Below are positions 35,518 through 44,011 of a DNA stretch of 64,000 nucleotides, piece after piece. How positions within the stretch are numbered: position 1 is the first letter of the stretch; every line of letters starts with the position of its first letter. Source of the DNA: Treponema sp. J25 (GTDB lineage: Bacteria > Spirochaetota > Spirochaetia > Treponematales > Breznakiellaceae); the NCBI RefSeq assembly GCF_004343725.1, contig NZ_PTQW01000014.1, forward strand, positions 1-64,000. Reading direction: 5' to 3'. The position numbers and the translations under genes were made by a program. Below the pieces are notes generated by a model. That model ran no database searches and was not told the DNA's origin. It worked only from the letters and a program-made list of their open reading frames with translations.

Positions 35518-35613
35518 ATGTCTATACTGAGAGGAGGAACTTATGAAGAAATTGCTCGCCCCAATAGTAGGTTTTCTTATGCTCACCGTAGGGCTAAGTG
35601 CCCAGGATCTTAA
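35518..35613 (+). CDS. Possible 31-codon leader ORF overlapping the exported-protein gene
   Basis: An ATG 7 bases after AAGGAG opens a 31-codon frame, then TAA. It overlaps the start of the next gene by 71 bases in another frame, and the ribosome-binding site of that gene (GAGGAGG, 35531-35537) lies inside it. The peptide begins MSILRGGTYEEIARP and has no known family. It may be only a by-product of the leader, so confidence is low. Confidence 0.25.
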   Translation: MSILRGGTYEEIARPNSRFSYAHRRAKCPGS

Positions 35614-36259
35614 AATTGATTATCAATTCAATGTAGCAGCCGCAGACCCAGCCAATTATTTTACCTTTCAGGCTCCCATGCGCTATCACGCGGCAGAAAA
35701 GGATACCTTCGATGCAACTACCGGAGCATCAAAACAGAATTCTACCGAGATGTTTATGCCTTATCTCTATGATGTACAGGGCAAGCAGGTATTTCCTACC
35801 GGACTACGGGGACTTTTCTTATTTGCCGTGGCGCCTATAGAACAACGGGAAGTAGATAACCTTACTGTTTCCAAAGCGACAAATGGGGTGATTACCATCC
35901 AGTACGTACACCGGGGGGTAGCATACAAGATCGAAACCGATCGGAATGGGAAACTTACTTTCCCGAAAGGAAATTTTGTTCGCCGTCAAATTGGTTTTAT
36001 CCAGGGTAGCAATCCTCAGGTGATTCACCCCGATTTCTCAGCAGATAAAAGCGCCGCAAAAGTAAATTGGGCAAAGGTGTGGGATTCGAGCATTGCCGCG
36101 GGGAAAGAAATCCAGGCGGGCGTAGCAACCAAAACAGGGGCTATCACTGACGACAACGGTGTGGCAGATGCCATGTTCCGCTGGGAAGGGGAACTTCAGG
36201 TAAGCTTTGATAAAAACATTGTGAAAATTTCAGGAACCCTGAAACCAGTAAAGAATTAA
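35543..36259 (+). CDS. Exported protein of unknown function
   Basis: A clear signal peptide (MKKLLAPIVGFLMLTVGLSAQ) precedes a 218-residue mature protein of beta-rich appearance. I recognise no family. It contains FRWEGELQVSFDKNIVKISGTL at the end and an ITIQYVHRGVAYKIETDRNG segment. It has its own strong promoter, structured leader, good GAGGAGG ribosome-binding site and strong terminator, which together suggest an abundant monocistronic periplasmic or envelope protein. Confidence 0.75.
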   Translation: MKKLLAPIVGFLMLTVGLSAQDLKIDYQFNVAAADPANYFTFQAPMRYHAAEKDTFDATTGASKQNSTEMFMPYLYDVQGKQVFPTGLRGLFLFAVAPIEQREVDNLTVSKATNGVITIQYVHRGVAYKIETDRNGKLTFPKGNFVRRQIGFIQGSNPQVIHPDFSADKSAAKVNWAKVWDSSIAAGKEIQAGVATKTGAITDDNGVADAMFRWEGELQVSFDKNIVKISGTLKPVKN

Positions 36260-36284
36260 ACAACTCAAAGACCCAGAGAAAACG

Positions 36285-36326
36285 ACGGGACCATCCAGCA
36301 TTGTGGCTGGGTAGTCCCGTTTTTTT
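36285..36326 (+). terminator. Rho-independent terminator of the exported-protein gene
   Basis: ACGGGAC (36285-36291) pairs with GTCCCGT (36314-36320), with an inner CCAGC/GCTGG stem, and is followed by a run of seven T. Confidence 0.88.
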
Positions 36327-36428
36327 AGGGCCCGATTCTGGATAATAAGCCAAAACCGCATATCGGCGCTGCCAATCCGAAGGGTACGATAGAGGCATCT
36401 GCCGGTCATTTTTTTGTAGGAGTAAGTT

Positions 36429-38516
36429 TTATTCAGTAATATCAAGCTTGAGCATCTTCCCTCCCCGGGTACCGACAAAAAGTCGACCATCGATAAAGAG
36501 AGGCCGGGTTGTAATCGGTTCAGGAAGCGGAACCGTTCTTATGATTTTCCCCGTGGCTCCTTCCATTACTATAAGGCTTTGACCTCGCCCAAAGTAGAGC
36601 CGGCCCCGTGAAAGAAGAGGTGGTGTATCAACTAATCCTATGGGAGCCCCTCCTACACTGCCATCCTCCTGCCGCACCCGAAGCAGTTCCTTTCCTTCTA
36701 TCCAGAGGTACAGATACTGTTCATCCACCTCGGGATCCCCCAGCACCATCTTTCCTATCGAATTTTTCCACCGTATCGTATAGGTTTCTTCCTCTACCGC
36801 AGAGAGTTCCCCCTGTTTACTCACCACGTAAAGAGAACCATTTTTAAATCGAGGCATCCACAGTTCAAGCGAATTAAAAGAAAGATCCATTTCATGTACC
36901 ACCGTTCCCTGCCGGGTTTCAAGGAAAAGGAGCCTCCCTTTCCCGGACAGGATGGCCAAAAAGCGATTCATAAGCACCGGTGGTGCCACTACTCCCCCTT
37001 CTACGGGAACTTCCCGTATCAGTTGGGCATTTTCTGACCGTAGAATCGCAATACCCCGGGGAGTAACTACCGCAAGGCCCTCCGGGATAGGTACCGGCTT
37101 GGACTGGGGAATGGCACTCCAGCCATCAAAACCCCATCGCCCCTGTTCAATTCCCGTTTGTCCATCTACCAGAATCACCGCCTTTTCGCTTACTCCGGCG
37201 ATAGCCCTGTCGAGGGCTGTATAGGTCCGCAGGGGTTCTTCATTTTTCCAGAGCAGTTTCCCCTCTTTCGAAATCCCATAGAGGATTCCCTGAGTATCCA
37301 GGACAATGATGGCCTCCCCAGAACGTCCTACACCCTGCTGCAACGGGGTTTTCCCGAGGGGAAGACTCCACAGTACGGCGGGATAAGAAGGGGGTTCTTC
37401 CGGGCCAGGGGCTTGTTTTTGTCCCTGTCCCGAACCTGAGGAACGGGGCGCCTCAGCAGGCCCCGTCTTGAATCGTTCCGGCAATGCCGCGGGAAGTCGG
37501 GTGGAGTCTTCTCCGGGGTCTCTTATCCTATCAAAAAGTTCCATGTAGCTTTGATTCTGGGCCGAAAGGAGGGTCGCAGGTAAGAGCAGAGAAAGGGCTT
37601 TAAGCCGTTCCTGGAGAGATGGATTTTGCTCTCCCAGAATTGCGGTGGGGTCTTCCACAAGCTCCCAATCGGTACCGCGGGATTCCAGATTCTGGGCATC
37701 CACCAATAAAAGGCTCAGGGCTTCTTCGGCAGTGGAAAGGGCCTGGGCTTCTTCCCGCTGGCGGGAAGCCGTTTCGGCACCCCCAATGACAATCTCCTGG
37801 CCAGCCGCCGCCCGGGGACCCAAGGCTAAGGCGGCGGTAACTACCGCCTGCGCCAGAGGATTTGCTTCCTTCCCATTGAGTAAATTATCCATTAATGCAC
37901 CAACGGGTAAGGCAGCCACCGTCCCATCCCGCACTGCCACGGTGGTTTTTGCCGTTCTCAGAAGTTGGGTACGAGCGGCATCGTAGACCGCCGGTTCATA
38001 GGCCACCATAAACTGGGTGCCCCGGACGGCGGCAACGGCGTTACCGGTGCGGATAATAAACTCATCCCGTCGTACTAGCTTTTTTACTTTGGTGAGTATC
38101 CGCCCCGATTCAAGGGTAAACGTGGTCTTCCGTTCCTGCTTTTCCGTCTTTTCCTGAGGGAACAGAGAAGAAACCCGCACTATGGTCTGAGGAAGGACCC
38201 GCACCGTTGCAAAATCTCCAATAGCTAACTCCACTGAACCATCAGCGGTGGTTCGAACAACGTCCTCAACCGTAAGGACTGTTCCTTCCACTAGAGCCTC
38301 TTCTTCCCCCTGAGACCCCTGTGTACGAACCACAGCACCTTCAACAAATACCACCCGCACCACCAAGGGTGCAGACCCAGTTTCTATAGAAGAAGACCCT
38401 GAAACGGCTGATTCAAGACTATTTTGTTCTGTGCCTGTTTCTTTGGGTTTCGAGCACCCCGTGGAAATAAAGGTGATGACCATAAAACTTGCCACAAGGC
38501 AAGGAAGCCTCCGCAT
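36429..38516 (-). CDS. FecR-domain / PQQ-type beta-propeller lipoprotein
   Basis: A lipobox (TFISTGC) after a short signal sequence marks a lipoprotein. Residues about 60-230 contain a FecR-like domain (VRVVFVEGAVVRTQGSQGEEE, VEDVVRTTADGSVELAIGD, IIRTGNAVAAVRGTQFMVAYE). A Pro/Gly/Gln-rich linker follows. The C-terminal ~330 residues have several WKNEEPL / VLDTQG / LYVVSKQGEL repeats typical of PQQ-like beta-propellers (BamB-like). The fusion suggests an envelope scaffold with peptidoglycan or glycan contact. Upstream in-frame codons (38549, 38597) extend the frame; none of the starts has a convincing ribosome-binding site. Confidence 0.75.
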   Translation of the reverse strand: MRRLPCLVASFMVITFISTGCSKPKETGTEQNSLESAVSGSSSIETGSAPLVVRVVFVEGAVVRTQGSQGEEEALVEGTVLTVEDVVRTTADGSVELAIGDFATVRVLPQTIVRVSSLFPQEKTEKQERKTTFTLESGRILTKVKKLVRRDEFIIRTGNAVAAVRGTQFMVAYEPAVYDAARTQLLRTAKTTVAVRDGTVAALPVGALMDNLLNGKEANPLAQAVVTAALALGPRAAAGQEIVIGGAETASRQREEAQALSTAEEALSLLLVDAQNLESRGTDWELVEDPTAILGEQNPSLQERLKALSLLLPATLLSAQNQSYMELFDRIRDPGEDSTRLPAALPERFKTGPAEAPRSSGSGQGQKQAPGPEEPPSYPAVLWSLPLGKTPLQQGVGRSGEAIIVLDTQGILYGISKEGKLLWKNEEPLRTYTALDRAIAGVSEKAVILVDGQTGIEQGRWGFDGWSAIPQSKPVPIPEGLAVVTPRGIAILRSENAQLIREVPVEGGVVAPPVLMNRFLAILSGKGRLLFLETRQGTVVHEMDLSFNSLELWMPRFKNGSLYVVSKQGELSAVEEETYTIRWKNSIGKMVLGDPEVDEQYLYLWIEGKELLRVRQEDGSVGGAPIGLVDTPPLLSRGRLYFGRGQSLIVMEGATGKIIRTVPLPEPITTRPLFIDGRLFVGTRGGKMLKLDITE

Positions 38517-38603
38517 GGTAACAACTGGAGGTAGTTTTATATATCCCATAGCTATAACAGTAGCACATTTGCCCTGTTCCGTCATAGATATTTGCACAAT
38601 ATA

Positions 38604-38632
38604 TTGTCCAGCCCAAAAACTCTTAGTATAGT
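38604..38632 (+). promoter_or_regulatory. Promoter of the DegP-like protease with palindrome over the -10
   Basis: TTGTCC (38604-38609), 17 bases, TATAGT (38627-38632). CTTAGT (38622-38627) and ACTAAG (38634-38639) form an inverted repeat centred on the -10 box, a possible operator or stress-regulator site. Confidence 0.65.
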
Positions 38633-38650
38633 AACTAAGAGAGGTATATC

Positions 38651-39889
38651 ATGAAACTCTATAGTCGCGGGCAAGTTTTGTTGTATTCTCTTTTATCTGC
38701 AGTGGTAGTACTGTTGTTTGCCATAGGGCTCGGACTCATCCGTCTTCCAACAGGGACTAACGAGCAAGCTTCCTCAACTGCGGCGGCTCCATCCTCCACA
38801 GGGCCCTCATTGGAACTGCAAGAGTCTCCAAAAAGCAAAGTCCCTCTTTTACAAACCGCAGAAGTGAATACCTATACGGCGGATGAACTTGAAAATATAA
38901 AGGTATACGAGCAACTCAACGAAGGGGTTGTGAATATTACCACTGAAACGGTGGCCATCAACTGGTTCCTCGAACCGGTACCCCAGAGCGGTGGTTCTGG
39001 ATCCGGATCCATCATTGATACCCGGGGCTATGTCTTAACCAATCACCACGTCATAGAAAATGCCTATAAAATTTTCATCAACCTTGCTGATGGAAGCCAG
39101 TACGAAGGCAAAATTGTGGGAACCGATCCCGAGAATGACCTCGCGGTTATTAAGTTTGATCCGCCCCGGGGTGTTCAACTCACCACCATTCCTTTCGGCG
39201 ATTCTTCAAATTTAAAGGTAGGTCAGAAGGTCCTGGCAATTGGGAATCCCTTCGCCCTGGAACGCACCCTTACCGTAGGCATCGTTTCCGGGCTGGGCCG
39301 TCCTATACAGACCTCAAGCAGGACCATTATCCGGGATATGATCCAGACCGACGCATCTATCAACCCGGGCAATTCAGGGGGCCCCTTGTTGGATGCCCAG
39401 GGAAGAATGATCGGTATCAATACGATGATCTATTCCCCCTCAGGGGGTTCCATAGGGATCGGTTTCGCAGTCCCGGTAAATACGGCTAAACGGGTGGTGG
39501 CAGAGCTCATTCAGTATGGCAAGGTTCGGAGGGGCTGGATCGATGCAACGGTGGTACAGCTGTTCCCGGCCTTGGTACAGTATGCGCGGCTCCCCGTATC
39601 CCAGGGGCTCCTGGTTTCCCGTACCCGCAAGGGAGGCTTTGCGGAACGGGCCGGTCTCCGACAGGGTACTGAGCCAGTCCGCTACGGTTCCAGTATCATC
39701 TATCTAGGTGGAGATATAATTACGATGGTCGATGGGATCAAAACCACCAAGCTGGCCGACTTGTATTCGGCCCTGGAGGATAACAAACCCGGCGATCGGG
39801 TCGTGGTAGAAATAAACCGGGGTGGCAAAACCATGACCCTTACCGTGACCCTCGCTGACCGGGAAGAAGTACTGGCAACTAATCAATAG
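38651..39889 (+). CDS. DegP/HtrA-type (S1C) serine protease with PDZ domain
   Basis: The N-terminal membrane anchor (LLYSLLSAVVVLLFAIGLGLI) is followed by a Ser/Ala/Pro-rich linker. The trypsin-like domain (about 85-290) shows all three catalytic residues: His in VLTNHHVIEN, Asp in DPENDLAVIKFD and Ser in NPGNSGGPLLD. One PDZ domain follows (about 300-405, GDIITMVDGIKTTKLADLYSAL). Such proteases remove or refold damaged envelope proteins. The single PDZ and N-terminal anchor resemble DegS/HtrA types more than the two-PDZ DegP. Confidence 0.93.
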   Translation: MKLYSRGQVLLYSLLSAVVVLLFAIGLGLIRLPTGTNEQASSTAAAPSSTGPSLELQESPKSKVPLLQTAEVNTYTADELENIKVYEQLNEGVVNITTETVAINWFLEPVPQSGGSGSGSIIDTRGYVLTNHHVIENAYKIFINLADGSQYEGKIVGTDPENDLAVIKFDPPRGVQLTTIPFGDSSNLKVGQKVLAIGNPFALERTLTVGIVSGLGRPIQTSSRTIIRDMIQTDASINPGNSGGPLLDAQGRMIGINTMIYSPSGGSIGIGFAVPVNTAKRVVAELIQYGKVRRGWIDATVVQLFPALVQYARLPVSQGLLVSRTRKGGFAERAGLRQGTEPVRYGSSIIYLGGDIITMVDGIKTTKLADLYSALEDNKPGDRVVVEINRGGKTMTLTVTLADREEVLATNQ

Positions 39890-39899
39890 GCATCTGCGC

Positions 39900-39926
39900 A
39901 AGGGCCCCCAAAAGGGGGCCCCTTAT
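39900..39926. terminator. GC-rich hairpin between convergent genes
   Basis: GGGCCCCC (39902-39909), AAAA loop, GGGGGCCC (39914-39921), followed by CTTAT. Probably shared by the protease and the convergent DUF134-NifX gene. Confidence 0.6.
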
Positions 39927-39936
39927 CCCCTATACC

Positions 39937-40620
39937 CTAAGAACCGCAGCGGTGCGCCCCTTCCCCATGGTGATGATGATGTTCGCAGGTTGTGCCAGCG
40001 GTAGATAAATTCCCCGCCAAATAGGCCGAAACCACCTCGGATACGGGGCCACTGGCGCCATTTATCACCTGAATTCCAAAGGAATTGAGGACCCCCATGG
40101 CACCACTTCCAATTCCTCCTGCAATGAGAAGACCCACCCCCTGGCGGGCGAGATCTGCGGCCACACCACTTTTACAACCACAACCAGTAGGGGCCGTAAA
40201 GGTTTCCTCCGAGGTGATCTTTCCTTCTTCTACGGTGAAAAGCGTATAGGTTTCGCAATGTCCAAAATGGCTATCTACCCTGCCATCCCGGGTAGGAACT
40301 GCTATTTTCATAGCCCTTTTTTCCTCCTTCGTCAGTATGGTATTGCCCCCTTCAAGACGGAGTATTTTCCCATACACCAGGGCCTCTGCCACCTTTTTAT
40401 GAGCCCCCTCAAGGATACGTCCAAAGGTCTGACGGGAAACCCCCATCCGAAGCGCCGCAGCTTCCTGATAGAGCCCTTCGTAATCCGCAAGACGAAGGGC
40501 CTCATATTCATCAAGACTGAGGGTCACTTCAGAATGTTCTCCCGAAGGAGTTCCCAGGGGACCAAAGAGACAGGTACCAGGTATGGTTCTAATACATCGC
40601 CGACGTTGGGGTCGAGGCAT
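39937..40620 (-). CDS. DUF134 / NifX-NifB-like fusion protein
   Basis: Residues 1 to about 100 match DUF134 (MPRPQRRRCIRTIPG, LSLDEYEALRLADYEGLYQEAAALRMGVSRQTFGRIL), a helix-turn-helix-like family. Residues about 105-215 match the dinitrogenase iron-molybdenum cofactor (NifX/NifB-C/MTH1175) family (KIAVPTRDGRVDSHFGHCE, GGIGSGAMGVLNSFGIQVI). The C-terminal tail CEHHHHHGEGAHRC is rich in metal ligands. The protein may sense or carry an iron-sulfur or metal cofactor and bind DNA. The ATG at 40620 follows AGAGGGA; the frame extends upstream but not convincingly. Confidence 0.82.
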   Translation of the reverse strand: MPRPQRRRCIRTIPGTCLFGPLGTPSGEHSEVTLSLDEYEALRLADYEGLYQEAAALRMGVSRQTFGRILEGAHKKVAEALVYGKILRLEGGNTILTKEEKRAMKIAVPTRDGRVDSHFGHCETYTLFTVEEGKITSEETFTAPTGCGCKSGVAADLARQGVGLLIAGGIGSGAMGVLNSFGIQVINGASGPVSEVVSAYLAGNLSTAGTTCEHHHHHGEGAHRCGS

Positions 40621-40722
40621 AGTTCCCTCTTTAGTTATGGTCTTATGCTCATAATAAAAGAAAACACACAACATATCAAGGGGCAGGAAAGGAATCAACC
40701 ACAAGAGGGCGCTGAATACCCC

Positions 40723-41424
40723 TTACAGCCAGCCCTGCTGGGTAAAGCTTACATACCTCGTTTCAGAAAAGATAAGATGATCTAACAGGGGAATGCCCAG
40801 AATTTCAGAGGCCTCCTTAAGCCGGTGGGTTATGCTTCTATCTTCTTCAGAGGGTTCTAATCTTCCTGAAGGATGATTATGAGCCACGATGATCCCACAG
40901 GCCCGCTCTTTAATGGGTTCTGCAAAGACTTCCCGGGGGTGAATCATGGTTTTATTCACCAGCCCCATGGTGAGAACCCGCACTGCCAACACTTCGTGGG
41001 CCCCATTCAGAGAAATTTCTACAAACTGTTCCTGTTTCTTACTGGCATAGGGACGAACCAATCGGTAGGCATCTTCTGGGCCATGAACTTGTTGCCCCAG
41101 GGGCCCCCATTGGCGCCGGCCATATTCCAGCATGGCTAGGATGGTACAAATCTTAGCCAGCCCAAGCCCCGGAATTTCGGTAAAATCCTCAGGTTGAGGA
41201 AGTTCCTGACTCCTCCGCAAAATAGCAAGGACCTCCCGAGAAAGGGCCATAACCGGTTTCCCCTGAATTCCCGTGTGGAGCATCACCGCCAGGAGTTCCT
41301 CATCCGAAAGGGAGTTTACCCCGTGGGTAAAGATTTTTTCCCGGGGGAGCTTCTTATCATAGGATCTCCCTATCCCTTCTTTAAGGATCGCATAGGTTTT
41401 CTTTTTTGTCTGTTGGCTTTCCAT
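40723..41424 (-). CDS. radC: RadC-family JAB/MPN-domain protein
   Basis: The 233-residue protein has an N-terminal helix-hairpin-helix region (LSDEELLAVMLHTGIQGKPV, FTEIPGLGLAKICTILAMLEYGRR) and a JAB1/MPN metalloprotease-like domain with Glu, HNHPSGRLEPSEED, which contains the JAMM metal site. The name RadC is historical; its role in DNA repair is not established. The gap on its left (41425-41638) holds no gene that I can see. Confidence 0.93.
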   Translation of the reverse strand: MESQQTKKKTYAILKEGIGRSYDKKLPREKIFTHGVNSLSDEELLAVMLHTGIQGKPVMALSREVLAILRRSQELPQPEDFTEIPGLGLAKICTILAMLEYGRRQWGPLGQQVHGPEDAYRLVRPYASKKQEQFVEISLNGAHEVLAVRVLTMGLVNKTMIHPREVFAEPIKERACGIIVAHNHPSGRLEPSEEDRSITHRLKEASEILGIPLLDHLIFSETRYVSFTQQGWL

Positions 41425-41638
41425 ACCATATAGTACAGAGTTTTTTTACATCCTGCTTTAGGTTTTGGCTTTCTCTACCCTACGAAACATGCCTCAGAGG
41501 AATACTGTTTTTAAGGGAAAACCCGGGGGTATCCTCCTGTGGCACTTCCAAAAGCTTTTTCACCTGCGGGCCCACATTGTCCCTTAACGAGGGGCACCGT
41601 ACAAGAGCTCTGTTAGATAGCCCAAAGAAGGGCACCCT

Positions 41639-42229
41639 TCACGAAAGGTCCCGCAAACGAGCAAGGAAAAACAGGGGATTGGCGGCTACCATTTTTTTGA
41701 GCCGTTCATAATCTTCCTGGCTTTCCGTATCGGACCCCGCCAGAAGAAGTCGTTTCCCTTCCCACCGAAACCAGAGGTAGTGTCGGTCCCGGATTCGAAC
41801 ATCCCCCTGCCGAGAGAGCAGATTTTCCAGCCGTCGTTCCAGGTACTCCGCAAGGGCCACATGGTTATCATCCCCCGCAAGCCAGTACAGGTCCCGATCG
41901 GTTAAAAAAATCACCAGGCGCCGAAACCCTTCCCGAATACAGGCATCATTCTTAAATTCTTCAAACTGGATACTATATCGCACTAAACTTACATCATAGC
42001 CTTGCAAACGCAAATGGCGACGCAATTGGATAAGTTCTTCTTTAATGGTGCGAATCGTATTTTCATCCCTGTGACTTTGAAGGGTCTGTCGCCACTGACG
42101 AAGCTGCGGTTCGTAGGGGGTAAGGTTCCCGGCCATACTCAAAAACTGGGTAGTCTCTGAAAGAAGAACCCACACATCGGTAAATCGATCTGAAAGGCCC
42201 AAAAAATTCGCAGTTTTTTTCAAAGCCAT
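41639..42229 (-). CDS. Uncharacterised protein, 196 residues
   Basis: I do not recognise a family. The protein is largely helical in its first half (QWRQTLQSHRDENTIRTIKEELIQLRRHL) and beta-rich in the second, with YLWFRWEGKRLLLAGSDTESQEDYERL. There is no signal peptide or membrane segment. GAGGG lies 8 bases before the ATG. It is divergent from the metallophosphoesterase at 42279, with short spacing. Confidence 0.6.
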   Translation of the reverse strand: MALKKTANFLGLSDRFTDVWVLLSETTQFLSMAGNLTPYEPQLRQWRQTLQSHRDENTIRTIKEELIQLRRHLRLQGYDVSLVRYSIQFEEFKNDACIREGFRRLVIFLTDRDLYWLAGDDNHVALAEYLERRLENLLSRQGDVRIRDRHYLWFRWEGKRLLLAGSDTESQEDYERLKKMVAANPLFFLARLRDLS

Positions 42230-42265
42230 AGGATACCCTCTAGGAATAACTCCCCTTTTCTTCTA

Positions 42266-42271
42266 TATACT
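42266..42271 (+). promoter_or_regulatory. -10 box 7 bases before the metallophosphoesterase start
   Basis: TATACT (42266-42271) ends 7 bases before ATG 42279, with no Shine-Dalgarno sequence. No good -35 box is seen. A leaderless mRNA is likely if this is the promoter. Confidence 0.4.
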
Positions 42272-42278
42272 GGAATTG

Positions 42279-43019
42279 ATGAAAATACTAGTGCTTTCGG
42301 ACATCCATGCCAACCTTTCCGCCCTGAAGGCAATCCTTGAAACCCCCGGGCTTGAATGGGACCAGGCCCTGTGCTTAGGGGACATCGTAGGGTACGGCCC
42401 AGAACCGGAAGAATGCGTTCAACTGGTTTTTGAAGTGTGTTCGGTTATTCTCGCCGGGAATCATGACCTCGCGGCCTGCAATCGGATTGGGATTGAAGAT
42501 TTTTCGCCCCATGCGTACCGGGCTATGGAATGGACCAGGGAACACCTTTCCAATAGCAGTAAAGAAAGGCTCGCCCGCCTGGAGCCTTTCAGAAAAACAA
42601 AAGAGTATTGCCTTTCCCATGGGAGCCCCCTGGACCCCATCTGGAGTTACATCATGAATGGAGAGGATGCACGCTTTACCTTTTCTCAGCTTCCCCCATC
42701 ACAAAAACTCTGTTTCTTTGGGCATACCCACATTCCCTCCTTCTTCACCCAGGAAATAGAAGGGGGAACTGTCAAAGAATACTACGGGAAAGGGGGGATG
42801 CACGTTTCCCTGGAACTCGAGGAAAGGCGCTTTCTCCTTAATCCAGGAAGCGTTGGCTTTCCCCGGGACCTGGGAGAAGCCCATAATTCCTGGCGCCTTC
42901 CCCGGGCAATTGCCCGCTACGCCCTGTATGATACCGAAAAAAACGTGTGGACCTTCCATCGTCTAGAATACGATATGGGTCCCACCTGGGAAAAGATGCG
43001 CCGTTACCGCCTATGGTAA
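42279..43019 (+). CDS. Metallophosphoesterase (Metallophos_2 type)
   Basis: This 246-residue calcineurin-like phosphoesterase has VLSDIHANLSAL, CLGDIVGYGPEPEECVQL, ILAGNHDLAA, LSHGSP and FFGHTHIPSFF, then LLNPGSVGFPRD. These give the full two-metal site. The substrate is unknown. A TTG just before the ATG (42276) is in frame but the ATG is the likely start. It is unrelated in context to the YfcE-type protein at 17413, which has a different GD motif. Confidence 0.85.
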   Translation: MKILVLSDIHANLSALKAILETPGLEWDQALCLGDIVGYGPEPEECVQLVFEVCSVILAGNHDLAACNRIGIEDFSPHAYRAMEWTREHLSNSSKERLARLEPFRKTKEYCLSHGSPLDPIWSYIMNGEDARFTFSQLPPSQKLCFFGHTHIPSFFTQEIEGGTVKEYYGKGGMHVSLELEERRFLLNPGSVGFPRDLGEAHNSWRLPRAIARYALYDTEKNVWTFHRLEYDMGPTWEKMRRYRLW

Positions 43020-43027
43020 AACCTTCA

Positions 43028-43057
43028 TTGACGGTAGCGGCGGTTATACTTTATAGT
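43028..43057 (+). promoter_or_regulatory. Promoter of the PilZ gene, probable leaderless mRNA
   Basis: TTGACG (43028-43033), an 18-base spacer and TATAGT (43052-43057). ATG 43066 begins 8 bases after the -10 box, so the transcript starts at or next to it. No ribosome-binding site. Confidence 0.65.
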
Positions 43058-43065
43058 TATCCCTG

Positions 43066-43947
43066 ATGGGTGTTACAACAAGCCAGCAAATTACTAAATA
43101 TTACGAACGCTATAAATCTATCCATGTGACGTTTACAAAAGAGGTTATTAAGGCCACAGGGTTACTCACCCAATTTGTGTTTCTTAAGTGTCTTGGGGAA
43201 GCCTGGCCCTGTGTAATTTATTCTTCTTCTTTTGAGCAGGCAAAGGTTATCATCAATACCAAAACGGGGTTGCTCGGGAAAATTCAGCAGGCCAATAATC
43301 TGGTCAATCTACGATACAGCTTTAAACTTTCCGACAAGACCGATCCTCTCATGTTTTTCGTATCCGCCAAGGTGGCCGGTTCCAGCCCCTACCAGGGCTC
43401 CTCTGAGATGCACCTCTTAACCCTGCAATTCACCCAGCGTCCCCCCGATGACCTTATCGAGATCATGGGGAAACTACTGGATGCTAACATTAATTCATCA
43501 AAACGAAGGGATGAGCGGATCCTCATTACCCCTGAGAGACTGCGGAAACTAAAGCTCCTGCAAAAAGAAACGGTGGTCTTTATTCAAGCAGTGCCCCGGC
43601 GGTGTATTTTGCGGGACCTTTCTTTTTCAGGGGCAAAGATCATCATGGTGGGGGTTGCCAAATTTCTCCTGGAAAAAACGGTGGAACTGCGATTGGACTT
43701 CGAAGATCCCCGGGAAAGTATCCAGATCCCCGGCAAGGTGGTGCGCACCGAAGACGTGGAAGGGCGAAAGGAACTCATCGCCCTGGGAATTCAATTCGAA
43801 GAAACCCAAATCCCCATGAATTACAAGATGCGGATCAATGAGTACCTGAGTCAGATCCGCACCGAGCAACCGAAAGAAGAGCCTGAAGCACCGGCTGCTG
43901 CAGCGGGGGCGAACGAAAAAGCAGCGACCGGAGAACAGCCAAAATAA
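43066..43947 (+). CDS. PilZ-domain protein, probable c-di-GMP receptor
   Basis: Residues 1 to about 140 are a YcgR-N/PilZN-like domain found in spirochaete PilZ proteins. The C-terminal PilZ domain (about 145-265) has RRDERILITP and RRCILRDLSFSGAKIIMVG, which hold the RxxxR and (D/N)xSxxG c-di-GMP-binding motifs. A Glu/Pro/Ala-rich tail follows. It probably ties c-di-GMP level to motility or surface behaviour. The TPR gene follows 64 bases later on the same strand. Confidence 0.85.
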   Translation: MGVTTSQQITKYYERYKSIHVTFTKEVIKATGLLTQFVFLKCLGEAWPCVIYSSSFEQAKVIINTKTGLLGKIQQANNLVNLRYSFKLSDKTDPLMFFVSAKVAGSSPYQGSSEMHLLTLQFTQRPPDDLIEIMGKLLDANINSSKRRDERILITPERLRKLKLLQKETVVFIQAVPRRCILRDLSFSGAKIIMVGVAKFLLEKTVELRLDFEDPRESIQIPGKVVRTEDVEGRKELIALGIQFEETQIPMNYKMRINEYLSQIRTEQPKEEPEAPAAAAGANEKAATGEQPK

Positions 43948-44011
43948 CGGGACCCCAAAAATTTTGCACTTCGTGAAAGAAGGGCCAATCTATTTTTAGT
44001 AGTGGAGCACT

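Noticed and set aside
41422-41435. TACTAT box 5 bases before radC as another leaderless start
   Set aside because: The spacing is too short and no -35 box is seen, so I left it out of the leaderless list.
41425-41638. Possible structured RNA or tRNA left of the radC gene
   Set aside because: I could not form a cloverleaf and saw no GTTC-type T-loop; no RNA gene is supported.
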